NCBI RefSeq assembly: GCF_014076495.1
Contig: NZ_CP043575.1
Location: 310,001-374,000, forward strand
From: Comamonas koreensis
Lineage (GTDB): Bacteria; Pseudomonadota; Gammaproteobacteria; Burkholderiales; Burkholderiaceae_C
Direction: 5' to 3'
DNA length: 64,000 nucleotides
Shown here: positions 53,741 to 62,791 of the stretch, piece after piece
How positions within the stretch are numbered: position 1 is the first letter of the stretch
Layout: the number at the start of each line of letters is the position of its first letter
Program-made: the position numbers and the translations under genes
The notes under the pieces: generated by a model
Seen by the model: only the letters and a program-made list of their open reading frames with translations
Databases searched by the model: none
What the model was told of the DNA's origin: nothing

Positions 53741-55640
53741 ACGCTGCCCGGCGCTGCACCAGCCACTGCCACCAGCGCTTGCCGTAGCCGGCAATGCCCT
53801 GGGGGAACAGCAAGACCAGCAGCAGAATCACCGCGCCCAAGGTGGCACGCCAGTAGTCGGTGTTGCGCGCCATGGCGTCATGCAGCCAGGTAAAGCTGAA
53901 GGCGCCCAGAATCGGCCCCACCAAGGTCTGCACACCGCCCAGCAGCACCATGACCAGGCCATCGACGGACTTGGCCACCGACATGGTCTCGGGCGAGATG
54001 CTGCCCTTGGAGAACGCAAACAAGGCGCCCGCCAGCCCGGCCACCGAGGCAGCCAGCACAAAGCCCATCCACTGCACCCGCGCCACCGCAATGCCGATGG
54101 CCTCGGCGCGCAGCGGTGCGTCGCGGCTGGCACGCAGCGCATAGCCCAGCGGCGCATACAGCACCCGCCACAGCGCCAGCACGCCAGCGGTGGCCAGCAG
54201 CAGGGTCAGCAGGTAGAACCAGCGCTTGTCCTCCAGCCAGGCCGCCGGCCAGACACCCGTGAGGCCATTGCTGCCCCCGGTGACCGAATCCCACTGGAAG
54301 GTGGTAGCCCAGATGATCTGCGCAAAGGCCAGGGTCAGCATCGAGAAATACACGCCCGTCAGCCGCACCGCAAACCAGCCGGTCAACAGGCCGCCCAAGG
54401 CCGCCAGCAGTGGCGCCAGCAGCAGCGCCCACAGCATCGGCAGGCCCGCCGCGTTCAGCAGCAGCGCCGCACCATAGGCGCCCAGGCCAAAGAAGGCCGC
54501 ATGGCCAAAGGAATGGAGACCTGCCGGCCCCATCAAGAAATGCAGGCTGGTCGCAAACAGCGCGGCAATGACCAGGTCCACCATAAGCACCAGGGTGTAG
54601 GACTGCGCATCGACCGCCCAGGGCAGCGCCAGCAAGGCCAGCAGCACAGCAGCTCCCACGGCTTTCAAGGCAGGCGGGGGGGCGCGCAGCGGCTGCTCGC
54701 GCAGGCCCTGGCTGCGGCTCGCGGCCTGCGGCTTGCCCAGCAGGCCCCAGGGGCGCAGCACCAGCACCACGGCCATCACCAAAAAGTCCGCCACCAAGGT
54801 CAGCTGCGGAAACGCAATATCGATACCGGCGATCTGCACCACGCCCAGCCAGATGCACAGCGCCTTGACGGTGGACACCAGCAGTGCCGCGACAAAGGCA
54901 CCGGTGAGCGAGCCCATGCCGCCGACCACCACCACGACAAAGGCCGAGCCAATGGTCTGCAGATCGAGCTCCAGGGTGGCCGGTTCGCGCGGCAGCTGCA
55001 GCGCGCCGCCCAGCCCGGCCAGCGCGGCGCCCAGCGCAAACACCGCCGTGAACAGCCAGGCCTGGCGCACGCCCAAAGCGCCCACCATTTCGCGGTCCTG
55101 CGTGGCGGCGCGCACCAGCATGCCAAAGCGGCTGCGGTGCAGCAGCAGCCAGGTGGCACCCAGCACCAGTGGGCCCACCGCGATCAAGAACAGGTCATAG
55201 CTTGGAAAGGCGCGGCCCAGGATATCGACCGCGCCGCCCAGCCCCGGCGCGCGCGGGCCCAGCAGCTCATCGGGCCCGCACAGCCACAGCACCGCATCCT
55301 TGATCACTAGCACCAGCGCAAATGTGGCGAGCAGCTGAAACAGCTCGGGCGCCTTGTAAATGCGGCGCAGCAGCAGCACCTCCACCACACCGCCCAGCAG
55401 CCCGACGGCGATGGCCGACAGCGGCAGCGACAGCCAAAAACCCCAGCCGCCCCCAAGGGGCGCCATGGCCTCGGCCAGCGCATAGGCCGCGTACAGCCCC
55501 ACCATGTAAAAGGACCCATGCGCAAAGTTGACGATGCGGCAGACGCCAAAAATCAGCGACAGCCCGGCGGCCACCAGAAACAGCGACGAGGCGCCGGCCA
55601 GGCCATTGAGCAGTTGCACCAGCAGACCGGAAAAACTCAT
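53739..55640 (-). CDS. fused LivH-LivM-type ABC permease
   Basis: 633 residues from the ATG at 55640. The N-terminal half (about 1-300) is a LivH-type permease (SLFLVAAGLSLIFGVCRIVN) and the C-terminal half is LivM-type (LHFLMGPAGLHSFGHAAFFG, EAIGIAVARVQWMGFV), so both channel halves are in one chain with about 16 helices. It follows a binding-protein gene by 111 bases. No LivG/LivF ATPases are present nearby; they must come from elsewhere or be shared. Confidence 0.9.
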   Translation of the reverse strand: MSFSGLLVQLLNGLAGASSLFLVAAGLSLIFGVCRIVNFAHGSFYMVGLYAAYALAEAMAPLGGGWGFWLSLPLSAIAVGLLGGVVEVLLLRRIYKAPELFQLLATFALVLVIKDAVLWLCGPDELLGPRAPGLGGAVDILGRAFPSYDLFLIAVGPLVLGATWLLLHRSRFGMLVRAATQDREMVGALGVRQAWLFTAVFALGAALAGLGGALQLPREPATLELDLQTIGSAFVVVVVGGMGSLTGAFVAALLVSTVKALCIWLGVVQIAGIDIAFPQLTLVADFLVMAVVLVLRPWGLLGKPQAASRSQGLREQPLRAPPPALKAVGAAVLLALLALPWAVDAQSYTLVLMVDLVIAALFATSLHFLMGPAGLHSFGHAAFFGLGAYGAALLLNAAGLPMLWALLLAPLLAALGGLLTGWFAVRLTGVYFSMLTLAFAQIIWATTFQWDSVTGGSNGLTGVWPAAWLEDKRWFYLLTLLLATAGVLALWRVLYAPLGYALRASRDAPLRAEAIGIAVARVQWMGFVLAASVAGLAGALFAFSKGSISPETMSVAKSVDGLVMVLLGGVQTLVGPILGAFSFTWLHDAMARNTDYWRATLGAVILLLVLLFPQGIAGYGKRWWQWLVQRRAA

Positions 55641-55751
55641 GCGCCTCCCTGCGCTTGTCGCCATGCCTGGCCGTCTTGCCGCCCCAGCCAGCGGGGCATG
55701 CGCGCCCACCGACCTGCGGCGCTTGCGGGGGCCAGGCAGCGTTCCATCAGC

Positions 55752-56966
55752 TTACTGCGGGCGCATCTTGCGCACTTCGTCATCGCTGGGCAGGTAGTCC
55801 TTGCCATCGCGGTAGACATAGTCCACCAGCTCGCCCTTGCCGCCCACGTTCTTGAGCTTGCCCACATAGGCGCCCATGGTCGATTGGTGGTCCTGCGCGC
55901 GCCAGGTGATCGGGCCAAACGGCGACACGACCTGCAGGCCTTCAAAGGCCTTGATCAGCGCCTCGGTGTCAGTGTTGCCGGCCTTCTTGATGCCCTCGGC
56001 CAGCGACTTGATGCCGGCATAGCCAACGACCGAGCCCTGGCGCGGGTAGTCCTTGTACTTGGCCTGGTAGGCGTCGAAGAAGGCCTTGTGCTCGGGCGTC
56101 TTCAGCGTGTGCACGGGGTAGCCGGTGACGATCCAGCCATTGGGCGTTTCGGCCTTGAGCGTGTCCAGGTATTCGGGCTCGCCGCTCAAAACGCTGACGA
56201 CCTCGCGGTCCTTGAACAGGCCGCGCGTATTGCCCTCGCGCACAAACTTGGTCAGGTCGGTGGCAAACAGCACATTGAAGATCGCATCGGGCTTGGCATC
56301 GGCCAGCGCCTGCACGACGCTGCCGGCATCGACCTTGCCCAGCACGGTGGCCTGCTCGGTGACGAACTCCACATCGGGCTGGGCCGCCTTCATCTTGGCC
56401 TTGAAGGTGGCGACTGAGGACTGGCCGTACTCGTAGTTGGGGTAGACGAGAGCCCAGCGCTTTTTCTTGAGCTTGAGCGCCTCTTCGACCAGCATCGACA
56501 CCTGCATGTAGGTGGAGGGGCGCAGGCGGAAGGTGTAGGCGTTGCCATTGCTCCAGACCATCTTGTCCGTCAGCGGCTCGGTAGCAAGGTAGAAGAACTT
56601 GCGCTGCTTGGCAAAATCGGTCAGTGCCATGCCGGTGTTCGACAGAAAGCCGCCGGCCAGCACATCGACCTTTTCGCGCGCGATCAGCTCCTCGGCCACG
56701 CGCACGGTATCGCCCGGGTTGGCATTGTCGTCGCGCGTGATCAGCTCGAGCTTCTTGCCGTTCACGCCGCCTGCGCGGTTGACTTCGTCCACCGCCAGCT
56801 CCATGCCGCGCTTGTAGGGCTCCAAAAAAGCGGGCTGGTTCTTGTAGCTGTTGATCTCACCGATCTTGATGACACCGGCCGCCTGGGCAGCCGAGGCCCC
56901 CAGAACAGCGAGCACCAGCGCACTGGCCGTGCGGGACAACAGACGGTAGCGGGCAGAAATAGGCAT
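55752..56966 (-). CDS. ABC-type branched-chain amino-acid-like substrate-binding protein
   Basis: 404 residues from the ATG at 56966 with GGAG upstream. Signal peptide with core SALVLAVLGASAAQA, then GVIKIGEINSYKNQPAFLEP and YKRGMELAVDEVNRAGGVNG, the type I periplasmic binding fold. Such proteins bind amino acids or aromatic/aliphatic acids. It feeds the fused permease downstream. It is divergent from the FAD oxidase operon at 57260, with 293 bases between. Confidence 0.9.
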   Translation of the reverse strand: MPISARYRLLSRTASALVLAVLGASAAQAAGVIKIGEINSYKNQPAFLEPYKRGMELAVDEVNRAGGVNGKKLELITRDDNANPGDTVRVAEELIAREKVDVLAGGFLSNTGMALTDFAKQRKFFYLATEPLTDKMVWSNGNAYTFRLRPSTYMQVSMLVEEALKLKKKRWALVYPNYEYGQSSVATFKAKMKAAQPDVEFVTEQATVLGKVDAGSVVQALADAKPDAIFNVLFATDLTKFVREGNTRGLFKDREVVSVLSGEPEYLDTLKAETPNGWIVTGYPVHTLKTPEHKAFFDAYQAKYKDYPRQGSVVGYAGIKSLAEGIKKAGNTDTEALIKAFEGLQVVSPFGPITWRAQDHQSTMGAYVGKLKNVGGKGELVDYVYRDGKDYLPSDDEVRKMRPQ

Positions 56967-57198
56967 GCAAAAGTCTCCAGGTGAGACCGGCCCCACAGCG
57001 GAGGCAGGCGCTGACAGTCAGGCCGCTATTGTGACGGCTTCCGCGCGCTGTGAACGCCCCGAGCTGCAAAGGGCTGCCCGCATGCGGATGCAGATTCGTT
57101 TTTGACCGCTTGGTGCGACAGGTTTTGCGGCCTGCGGCGCCCTAGCCAGATTTTGACTAATTGCCATTCGATCACATGTATTCGTATTTCATCTAATA

Positions 57199-57218
57199 CT
57201 AATCTTATTAAGAATTAG
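57199..57218. promoter_or_regulatory. candidate operator before the hydroxyacid operon
   Basis: CTAAT-CTTA-T-TAAG-A-ATTAG, two nested inverted repeats, 41 bases upstream of the FAD oxidase start in an AT-rich stretch. The rest of the 293-base intergenic region 56967-57259 shows no gene or other element. Regulator not identified; no regulator gene is next to it. Confidence 0.5.
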
Positions 57219-57259
57219 CGATCATCGGTTCCTCTCCCAGACTTTGGACCCGTGGGCAT

Positions 57260-58690
57260 ATGGCATTGATTCAGACCTTCATCGCGTTGCTTGGTGATAG
57301 CGCAGTTCTCCGCAGCCAGCAGGACCTGGCCGGCCATGTGACCGACTGGCGCGGCCGCTACCAGGGCCAGGCCCAGTGCGTGCTGTTCCCGTCGACGACG
57401 GCGCAGGTGGCGGAGGTGGTCCGGATCTGCCATGCAGCGCAGGTGCCGGTCGTGGCCCAGGGCGGCAATACCAGCCTCTGCGAAGGCGCGATTCCGCGTG
57501 CCGATCTGCCCGAGACCGTGGTCATCAACCTGGGCCGCATGCGCCAGGTGCGCGCGGTCGATCCGGCCAACAACTCGATGGTGGTCGATGCCGGCTGCGT
57601 GTTGCAGACCGTGCAGGAGACCGCCCGCAGCCATGGGCGCCTCTACCCGGTGAGCCTGGGCGCCGAAGGCTCCTGCCAGATCGGCGGCAATATCGCAACC
57701 AATGCCGGCGGCACGGGCGTGCTGCGCTATGGCAATACCCGCGAGAACGTGCTGGGCCTCGAAGTGGTGCTGCCCGATGGCCGCATCTGGGAAGGGCTCT
57801 ACGGCCTGCGCAAGAACAACACCGGCTTTGATCTCAAGCATTTGTTCATTGGCTCAGAAGGCACGCTGGGCATCATTACCGGCGCCACGCTCAAGCTCCA
57901 CCCGCTGCCCACGGCGCGGGCGATGGCCTGGCTGGCGGTGGAATCGCCCCAGGCGGCCATCGCCATGCTGGCCCGGTTCCAGAGCCGCTGCAGTGCCTCG
58001 CTGTCGGCTTTCGAGATGCTCAACGATGTGCAGCTGAACATTGTGCTGGGCCATGTGGCCGACCGCCGCGCGCCTCTCAGCCCCAGCTACCCCTGGCATG
58101 TGCTGGTGGAGCTGACCGACACCTGTGACGAGGCGCTGCTGTCCGCTGCGCTCGAAGAGACGCTGTCGGCCGCCGCCGAAGAGGGCCTGCTGCTGGATGC
58201 GGCCATCGCCACCAATGGCAAGCAACAGGCCGACTGGTGGGAGGTGCGCCACAGCGTCTCCGAAGGCAACAAGAAGGCCGGCATCGGCATCAACACCGAC
58301 CCGGCGGTGCCGCTGTCGGCCATCCCGGCGTTCATCACCCAGGCGACGGCCGCCGCGCACGGCATCGTGCCGGGCGCGCCGATCATCATCGTGGCCCACC
58401 TGGGCGACGGCAATGTGCACTTCATCCCGCAGATGCAGTTTGCGCAGTGGCAGGCGCTCTCGCCCGCTGAGCAGGACCAGCTCTCGCACCGCGTCAAGCA
58501 GGCCGTCAACGAAGTGGCCTGCGCGCTGGCTGGCACCTTCAGCGCCGAGCATGGCATCGGCCAGGTGCTGACCGACGAGATGGCGCTGTTCAAGCCCGCC
58601 GTCGAGCTCGATCTGATGCAGGCCATCAAACGCGCCATCGATCCGCAGCAGCGCTTCAACCCCGGGCGCCTGCTGCCGCCCGCTCCCTGA
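57260..58690 (+). CDS. FAD-linked oxidase, GlcD/D-2-hydroxyacid dehydrogenase family
   Basis: 476 residues. N-terminal FAD_binding_4 domain (VVAQGGNTSLCEGA, IGGNIATNAGGTGVLRYGNT, GSEGTLGIIT) and C-terminal oxidase domain with the metal-binding HLGDGNVHF and the signature SAEHGIG. It oxidises a D-2-hydroxy acid such as D-lactate, glycolate or D-2-hydroxyglutarate, donating electrons to flavin partners. It leads an operon with a transporter, a DapA-family lyase and an FMN hydroxyacid oxidase. It is the only GlcD-like protein visible in the window. Confidence 0.9.
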   Translation: MALIQTFIALLGDSAVLRSQQDLAGHVTDWRGRYQGQAQCVLFPSTTAQVAEVVRICHAAQVPVVAQGGNTSLCEGAIPRADLPETVVINLGRMRQVRAVDPANNSMVVDAGCVLQTVQETARSHGRLYPVSLGAEGSCQIGGNIATNAGGTGVLRYGNTRENVLGLEVVLPDGRIWEGLYGLRKNNTGFDLKHLFIGSEGTLGIITGATLKLHPLPTARAMAWLAVESPQAAIAMLARFQSRCSASLSAFEMLNDVQLNIVLGHVADRRAPLSPSYPWHVLVELTDTCDEALLSAALEETLSAAAEEGLLLDAAIATNGKQQADWWEVRHSVSEGNKKAGIGINTDPAVPLSAIPAFITQATAAAHGIVPGAPIIIVAHLGDGNVHFIPQMQFAQWQALSPAEQDQLSHRVKQAVNEVACALAGTFSAEHGIGQVLTDEMALFKPAVELDLMQAIKRAIDPQQRFNPGRLLPPAP

Positions 58691-58740
58691 TCCCCTCCCT
58701 CCCTTGACTTCCCCTGCCTCTTCCTTCGAAAGGACACTTT

Positions 58741-59817
58741 ATGACTGAGATCACTACCTCCCGTCGCACCGCACTGAAGGCGGCCGTGGCTGGCGCAGGC
58801 CTGATTGCTGCACCTGCCGTACTGCGCTATGCCCGTGCCACGTCCAAGCGTATCGTGGTGCGTGATGACGGCGGTATCTACACCAAGGCCTATGGCGCGG
58901 TGTACTACAAGCCTTTCACGCAGAAGACCGGCATCGAAGTGGTGGGGGTGCAGGCAACGGCCGAGCCCGTGGCGCAGATCCGCAGCATGGTCGAGACCAA
59001 GAACTACACCTGGGACATGGCCAAGATCAGCCAGCCGGCCATCCTGCTGCTGACCGAAGGCGGCAAGGTGCTGCTGGAAAAGCACGGCCTGGAAAACGAC
59101 CCCTTCGTCAAGACCATCCCGGCGCAGTACATGTCGCCCTACGGCGTGGGCACCAATGTCTACAGCACCGTGCTGGCCTACCGCGAAGAGGCTTTCAAGG
59201 GCCGCGCCGCGCCCAAGTCCTGGGCCGATTTCTGGAACGTCAAGGACTTCCCCGGCCGCCGTGGCATCCGCAAGCACCCGTTTGACACGCTGGAGCAGGC
59301 GGCGATGGCCTCGGGCGTGTCTGCTGCGCAGCTGTACCCGCTGGATCTGGACCGCGCCTTCAAGGCCCTGGACCAGATCAAGCCCAAGATCGATGTCTGG
59401 TGGAACTCCGGCGCCCAGGTCGAGCAGATGCTCAAGTCCGGCGAAGTCGACATGATCGCCACCTGGGTGTCGCGGCCGCAATCGGCCAATGCCGATGGCG
59501 CCAAGATCGGCATCGTCTGGAACCAGAACATCTGGGGCGTGGACAGCTGGTCCATCCTGGCGGGCACGCCCAATGCCGACGCCTGCCGCGAGTTCATCAA
59601 GTTCGCGTCCGAGCCCCAGCGCATGGCCTCGCTGACCCAGTACTTTGCCGCCGGCGTGACCCAGCCAGAAGCGTTCAAGTTCATCAAGCCCGAGCTGGCC
59701 AAGGAATCGCCCACCTATCCCGACAACATCAAGAACGGCGTGCAGATCGATGCCAAGTACTGGGTGGCCAACCAGGCTGCAGTGATCGAGAAGTTCAACG
59801 GCTGGGTGCTCAAGTAA
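58741..59817 (+). CDS. Tat-exported ABC substrate-binding protein (PotD-like)
   Basis: 358 residues. Twin-arginine signal TSRRTALKAAVAGAGLIAAP, so the protein is exported folded. The mature part starts about residue 34 with KRIVVRDDGGIYTKAYGAVY, a family-1 binding protein like those of spermidine/putrescine and related importers. A cofactor- or metal-dependent fold could explain the Tat route. First transporter gene, followed by a large intergenic hairpin and then the ATPase. Confidence 0.88.
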   Translation: MTEITTSRRTALKAAVAGAGLIAAPAVLRYARATSKRIVVRDDGGIYTKAYGAVYYKPFTQKTGIEVVGVQATAEPVAQIRSMVETKNYTWDMAKISQPAILLLTEGGKVLLEKHGLENDPFVKTIPAQYMSPYGVGTNVYSTVLAYREEAFKGRAAPKSWADFWNVKDFPGRRGIRKHPFDTLEQAAMASGVSAAQLYPLDLDRAFKALDQIKPKIDVWWNSGAQVEQMLKSGEVDMIATWVSRPQSANADGAKIGIVWNQNIWGVDSWSILAGTPNADACREFIKFASEPQRMASLTQYFAAGVTQPEAFKFIKPELAKESPTYPDNIKNGVQIDAKYWVANQAAVIEKFNGWVLK

Positions 59818-59841
59818 GCGCTGCGCGCCAGTGATGACCAA

Positions 59842-59883
59842 GCCTGCTGAGGCACGGCACACCGTGCCAGCCTCAGCACAGGC
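59842..59883 (+). repeat. long intergenic hairpin between binding protein and ATPase genes
   Basis: GCCTG-TGAGGC at 59842-59853 pairs with GCCTCA and CAGGC to 59883, with an inner stem GGCACGG/CCGTGCC. No T tract. Hairpins in this place usually protect the 3' end of a binding-protein mRNA and keep the downstream ATPase and permease expressed at a lower level. Confidence 0.7.
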
Positions 59884-59930
59884 ACCACCAGGTTGATTCG
59901 TTGCAGCACGGTGCAATGGAGAAGATTGAA

Positions 59931-61025
59931 ATGAAGAATATAAAACTGTCGATTGCGGGCTTGACCAAGCGCTATGGCTCCTTTGTCGCGCTGCACCCTA
60001 CCAACCTGGAAGTGCCCGAGGGCGAGTTCCTGACCTTGCTGGGCCCTTCGGGCTCGGGCAAGACCACCTTGCTGAGCATGATCGCCGGCCTGTCCGTGCC
60101 CGATGGCGGCCAGCTGCTGATCAACGGCAAGGATGTGACCTATGGCGCGCCCTATGAGCGCGACATCGGCATGGTGTTCCAGAACTATGCGCTGTTCCCG
60201 CACATGACGATTGCCGAGAACATCGCCTTTCCGCTGAAGATGCGCAAGCTCGACCGCGCCACCGCGATGAAGCGCGCCATGGAGGCGCTGGAGCTGGTGC
60301 ACCTGCCCCATGTGGCGCAGCGTTTTCCCAAAGAGTTGTCGGGCGGCCAGCAGCAGCGCATTGCACTGGCGCGCTGCCTGGTCTACAAGCCCTCGATTGT
60401 GCTGATGGACGAGCCCCTGGGCGCCCTGGACAAGAAGCTGCGCGAACACATGCAGCTGGAGATCAAGCGCATCCACCGCGAGGCCGGCACCACCATCGTC
60501 TATGTGACCCACGACCAGGAAGAGGCGATGACCATGTCGGACCGCATCTGCCTGATGAACGGCGGCCGCATCGAGCAGCTGGGCTCGCCCGCAGACCTGT
60601 ACTTCCGCCCGCGCACGCCCTTTGTGGCCGATTTTCTGGGCGAGAGCAATCTGTTCAAGGGCACCGTCGTTGCCAGCCAGGCCGGCCAGGCCCGCGTCGC
60701 CTTGAACGGCACCAACACCGAGCTGCTGGCCTCGGCCGACCAGCCGCTGGCCACCGGCGCCAAGGTCTGCGTGATGGTGCGCCCGCAGAACATGGCCGCC
60801 GCCGCTGCGGCCCAGGGCGCCAGCGAGCGCTTCAGCGGCCAGCTGCTCGATACGATGATCACCGGCAGCCTCACCAAGCTCTACCTGAAGGCGCCTGCAC
60901 TCAGCACCGAGCCGGTGGTGCTGTCCTTCCCCACCTCCATTGCCAAGCATGACCACGCAGTGGGCAGCACCTTGGACTTTGGCTGGTCCAGCAGCGACGC
61001 CGTCGCCGTGCCGGAGCCCGCATGA
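59931..61025 (+). CDS. PotA-like ABC transporter ATPase
   Basis: 364 residues from the ATG at 59931, preceded by GGAG with a nine-base gap; ATG 59916 and TTG 59901 are other options. Walker A GPSGSGKTT, Q-loop VFQNYALFPHM, signature LSGGQQQRIALA, Walker B VLMDEPLGALDKK, and a C-terminal TOBE-like domain. Belongs to the spermidine/putrescine-type group. Overlaps the permease gene by four bases. Confidence 0.92.
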   Translation: MKNIKLSIAGLTKRYGSFVALHPTNLEVPEGEFLTLLGPSGSGKTTLLSMIAGLSVPDGGQLLINGKDVTYGAPYERDIGMVFQNYALFPHMTIAENIAFPLKMRKLDRATAMKRAMEALELVHLPHVAQRFPKELSGGQQQRIALARCLVYKPSIVLMDEPLGALDKKLREHMQLEIKRIHREAGTTIVYVTHDQEEAMTMSDRICLMNGGRIEQLGSPADLYFRPRTPFVADFLGESNLFKGTVVASQAGQARVALNGTNTELLASADQPLATGAKVCVMVRPQNMAAAAAAQGASERFSGQLLDTMITGSLTKLYLKAPALSTEPVVLSFPTSIAKHDHAVGSTLDFGWSSSDAVAVPEPA

Positions 61026-62785
61026 ACAGCGCCGCCACCCCCCGCGCCGCCTGGGTGAGGCCGCTGATGATGGCCGCACCGCTGGTCATGCTGTTTCTGG
61101 TGCTGCTGGTCTACCCCGTGGGCCAATTGCTGCTGCTGAGCATCTACAGCGACGGCAGCTTCAAGTGGAACAACTACAGCCAGCTGTTCAGCTCTTCGGT
61201 CTACCTGGATACCATGTGGATCACCTTGAAGATCTCGCTGGTCACGGCGCTCTTGTCCATCGTGGGCGGCTACCCGATTGCCTACCTGGTCTCGTCGCTG
61301 CAAAAGGATAAGAAAAGCCGCTGGGTGTTCTGGATTCTGCTGTCGTTCTGGACCAGCTTTCTGGTGCGCGCCTTCGCCTGGATCGTTGTGCTGGGCCGCA
61401 ATGGCCTGGCCAACCAGCTGCTGCTGGCGCTGGGCCTGCAGGATGCGCCGTCGAACATGCTCTACAGCTTTGGCGCCGTGCTCGTGGGCATGGTCCATGC
61501 GCTGATGCCGCTGGCCGTGCTGACCATGCTCTCGGTGATGGAGAACATCGACCGCAACCTGCCGCGTGCCGCGCTCACCTTGGGTGCCCGCCCGGGCACG
61601 GCGTTCTGGCGCGTGTACTTTCCTCTGTCCATGCCCGGCGTGGCTGCGGGCGCGATCATGGTCTTTGTCACCGCCGTGGGCTTTTTCATCGTGCCGCAGC
61701 TGCTGGGTGGCCGCAAGGAGACCATGATCACCCAGCTGATCATCGAGCAGGTGATGCAGGTGATGAACTGGGGCTTTGCCGGCGCCATCTCGGTGCTGCT
61801 GCTGATCGTCGTGCTGATCGTGTTTGCGATCTATGACAAGGTGCTGGGTCTGTCGACGATGACGGGCGCGCAGTCGGACAAGAGCAACCACAGCAGCGGT
61901 TTCATGCGCCAGCTGTCCGAGATGGTGCTGGGCCTGCTCGGCAGCATCAGCGACCGGCTGATTGCGCTGGTGCCGCGCTCGCGCAAACGCGATCTGCAGC
62001 AGGGGGATTCCTTCGTGCTGCGCGCCAGCGTGGTGGCCCTCTTGGTGTTCCTGAGCGTGCCTGCGCTCTTGATGATCCCCATCTCGTTTGCCGACAAATC
62101 GGGCCTGAACTGGCCGCCCCAGGGCTTTACCCTGCAGCACTACCAGGACATGCTGGCCTCGCCGCTGTGGATCAACGCCACCGTGCGCAGCTTTGTCGTG
62201 GGCTTTTTTGCCGCGCTGGCCGCCATGGCTGTGGGCACGCCAGTGGCCTTCTTGCTGGTGCGCGGCCAGATGCGCGGCAAGGCCTTGCTGCTGGCCTTTG
62301 TGCTGTCGCCGCTGATCATCCCGCGCATGATCATTGCCGTGGGAATGTTCTATTTCTTCTCCAAGGTGGGCCTGGTGGGCACCTCGCTGGGCCTGGTGCT
62401 GGGCCATACCGTCATCGCCATCCCCTATGTGGTGATGACGATGATGGCCGTGCTGCGCAACTACGACACGCGCCTGGACATGGCCGCCCAGAGCCTGGGC
62501 GCGCGCCCCTGGCAGACCTTGCGCTACGTGACCTTCCCGATCATTGCCGCCGGCCTGACCTCGTCCTTCCTGTTTGCCTTTGCCACCTCGTTTGACGAGC
62601 TGACCATCTCGCTGTTTGCCTCGGGGGGCCTGAGCTCCACCCTGCCCAAGCAGTTCTGGGATGAAGTGACATTGCAGATCTCGCCGGTGATCGCCGCCGT
62701 CTCGACCTGCCTGTTCGCCTTCATCGGCATTTTGATCACCTGTGCGGACTGGCTGCGTCGCCGCTCCGCCGCTTCTTTGAATTGA
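61022..62785 (+). CDS. fused PotB-PotC-type ABC permease
   Basis: 587 residues. The two permease halves are joined: residues about 15-275 (PotB-like, with RAALTLGARPGTAFWRVYFP) and about 320-580 (PotC-like, with AAQSLGARPWQTLRYVTFPI), each with six helices and an EAA loop. This is a second fused permease in the window besides the Liv-type one. Works with the Tat-exported binding protein and the ATPase. Confidence 0.92.
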   Translation: MNSAATPRAAWVRPLMMAAPLVMLFLVLLVYPVGQLLLLSIYSDGSFKWNNYSQLFSSSVYLDTMWITLKISLVTALLSIVGGYPIAYLVSSLQKDKKSRWVFWILLSFWTSFLVRAFAWIVVLGRNGLANQLLLALGLQDAPSNMLYSFGAVLVGMVHALMPLAVLTMLSVMENIDRNLPRAALTLGARPGTAFWRVYFPLSMPGVAAGAIMVFVTAVGFFIVPQLLGGRKETMITQLIIEQVMQVMNWGFAGAISVLLLIVVLIVFAIYDKVLGLSTMTGAQSDKSNHSSGFMRQLSEMVLGLLGSISDRLIALVPRSRKRDLQQGDSFVLRASVVALLVFLSVPALLMIPISFADKSGLNWPPQGFTLQHYQDMLASPLWINATVRSFVVGFFAALAAMAVGTPVAFLLVRGQMRGKALLLAFVLSPLIIPRMIIAVGMFYFFSKVGLVGTSLGLVLGHTVIAIPYVVMTMMAVLRNYDTRLDMAAQSLGARPWQTLRYVTFPIIAAGLTSSFLFAFATSFDELTISLFASGGLSSTLPKQFWDEVTLQISPVIAAVSTCLFAFIGILITCADWLRRRSAASLN

Positions 62786-62791
62786 TGAACC

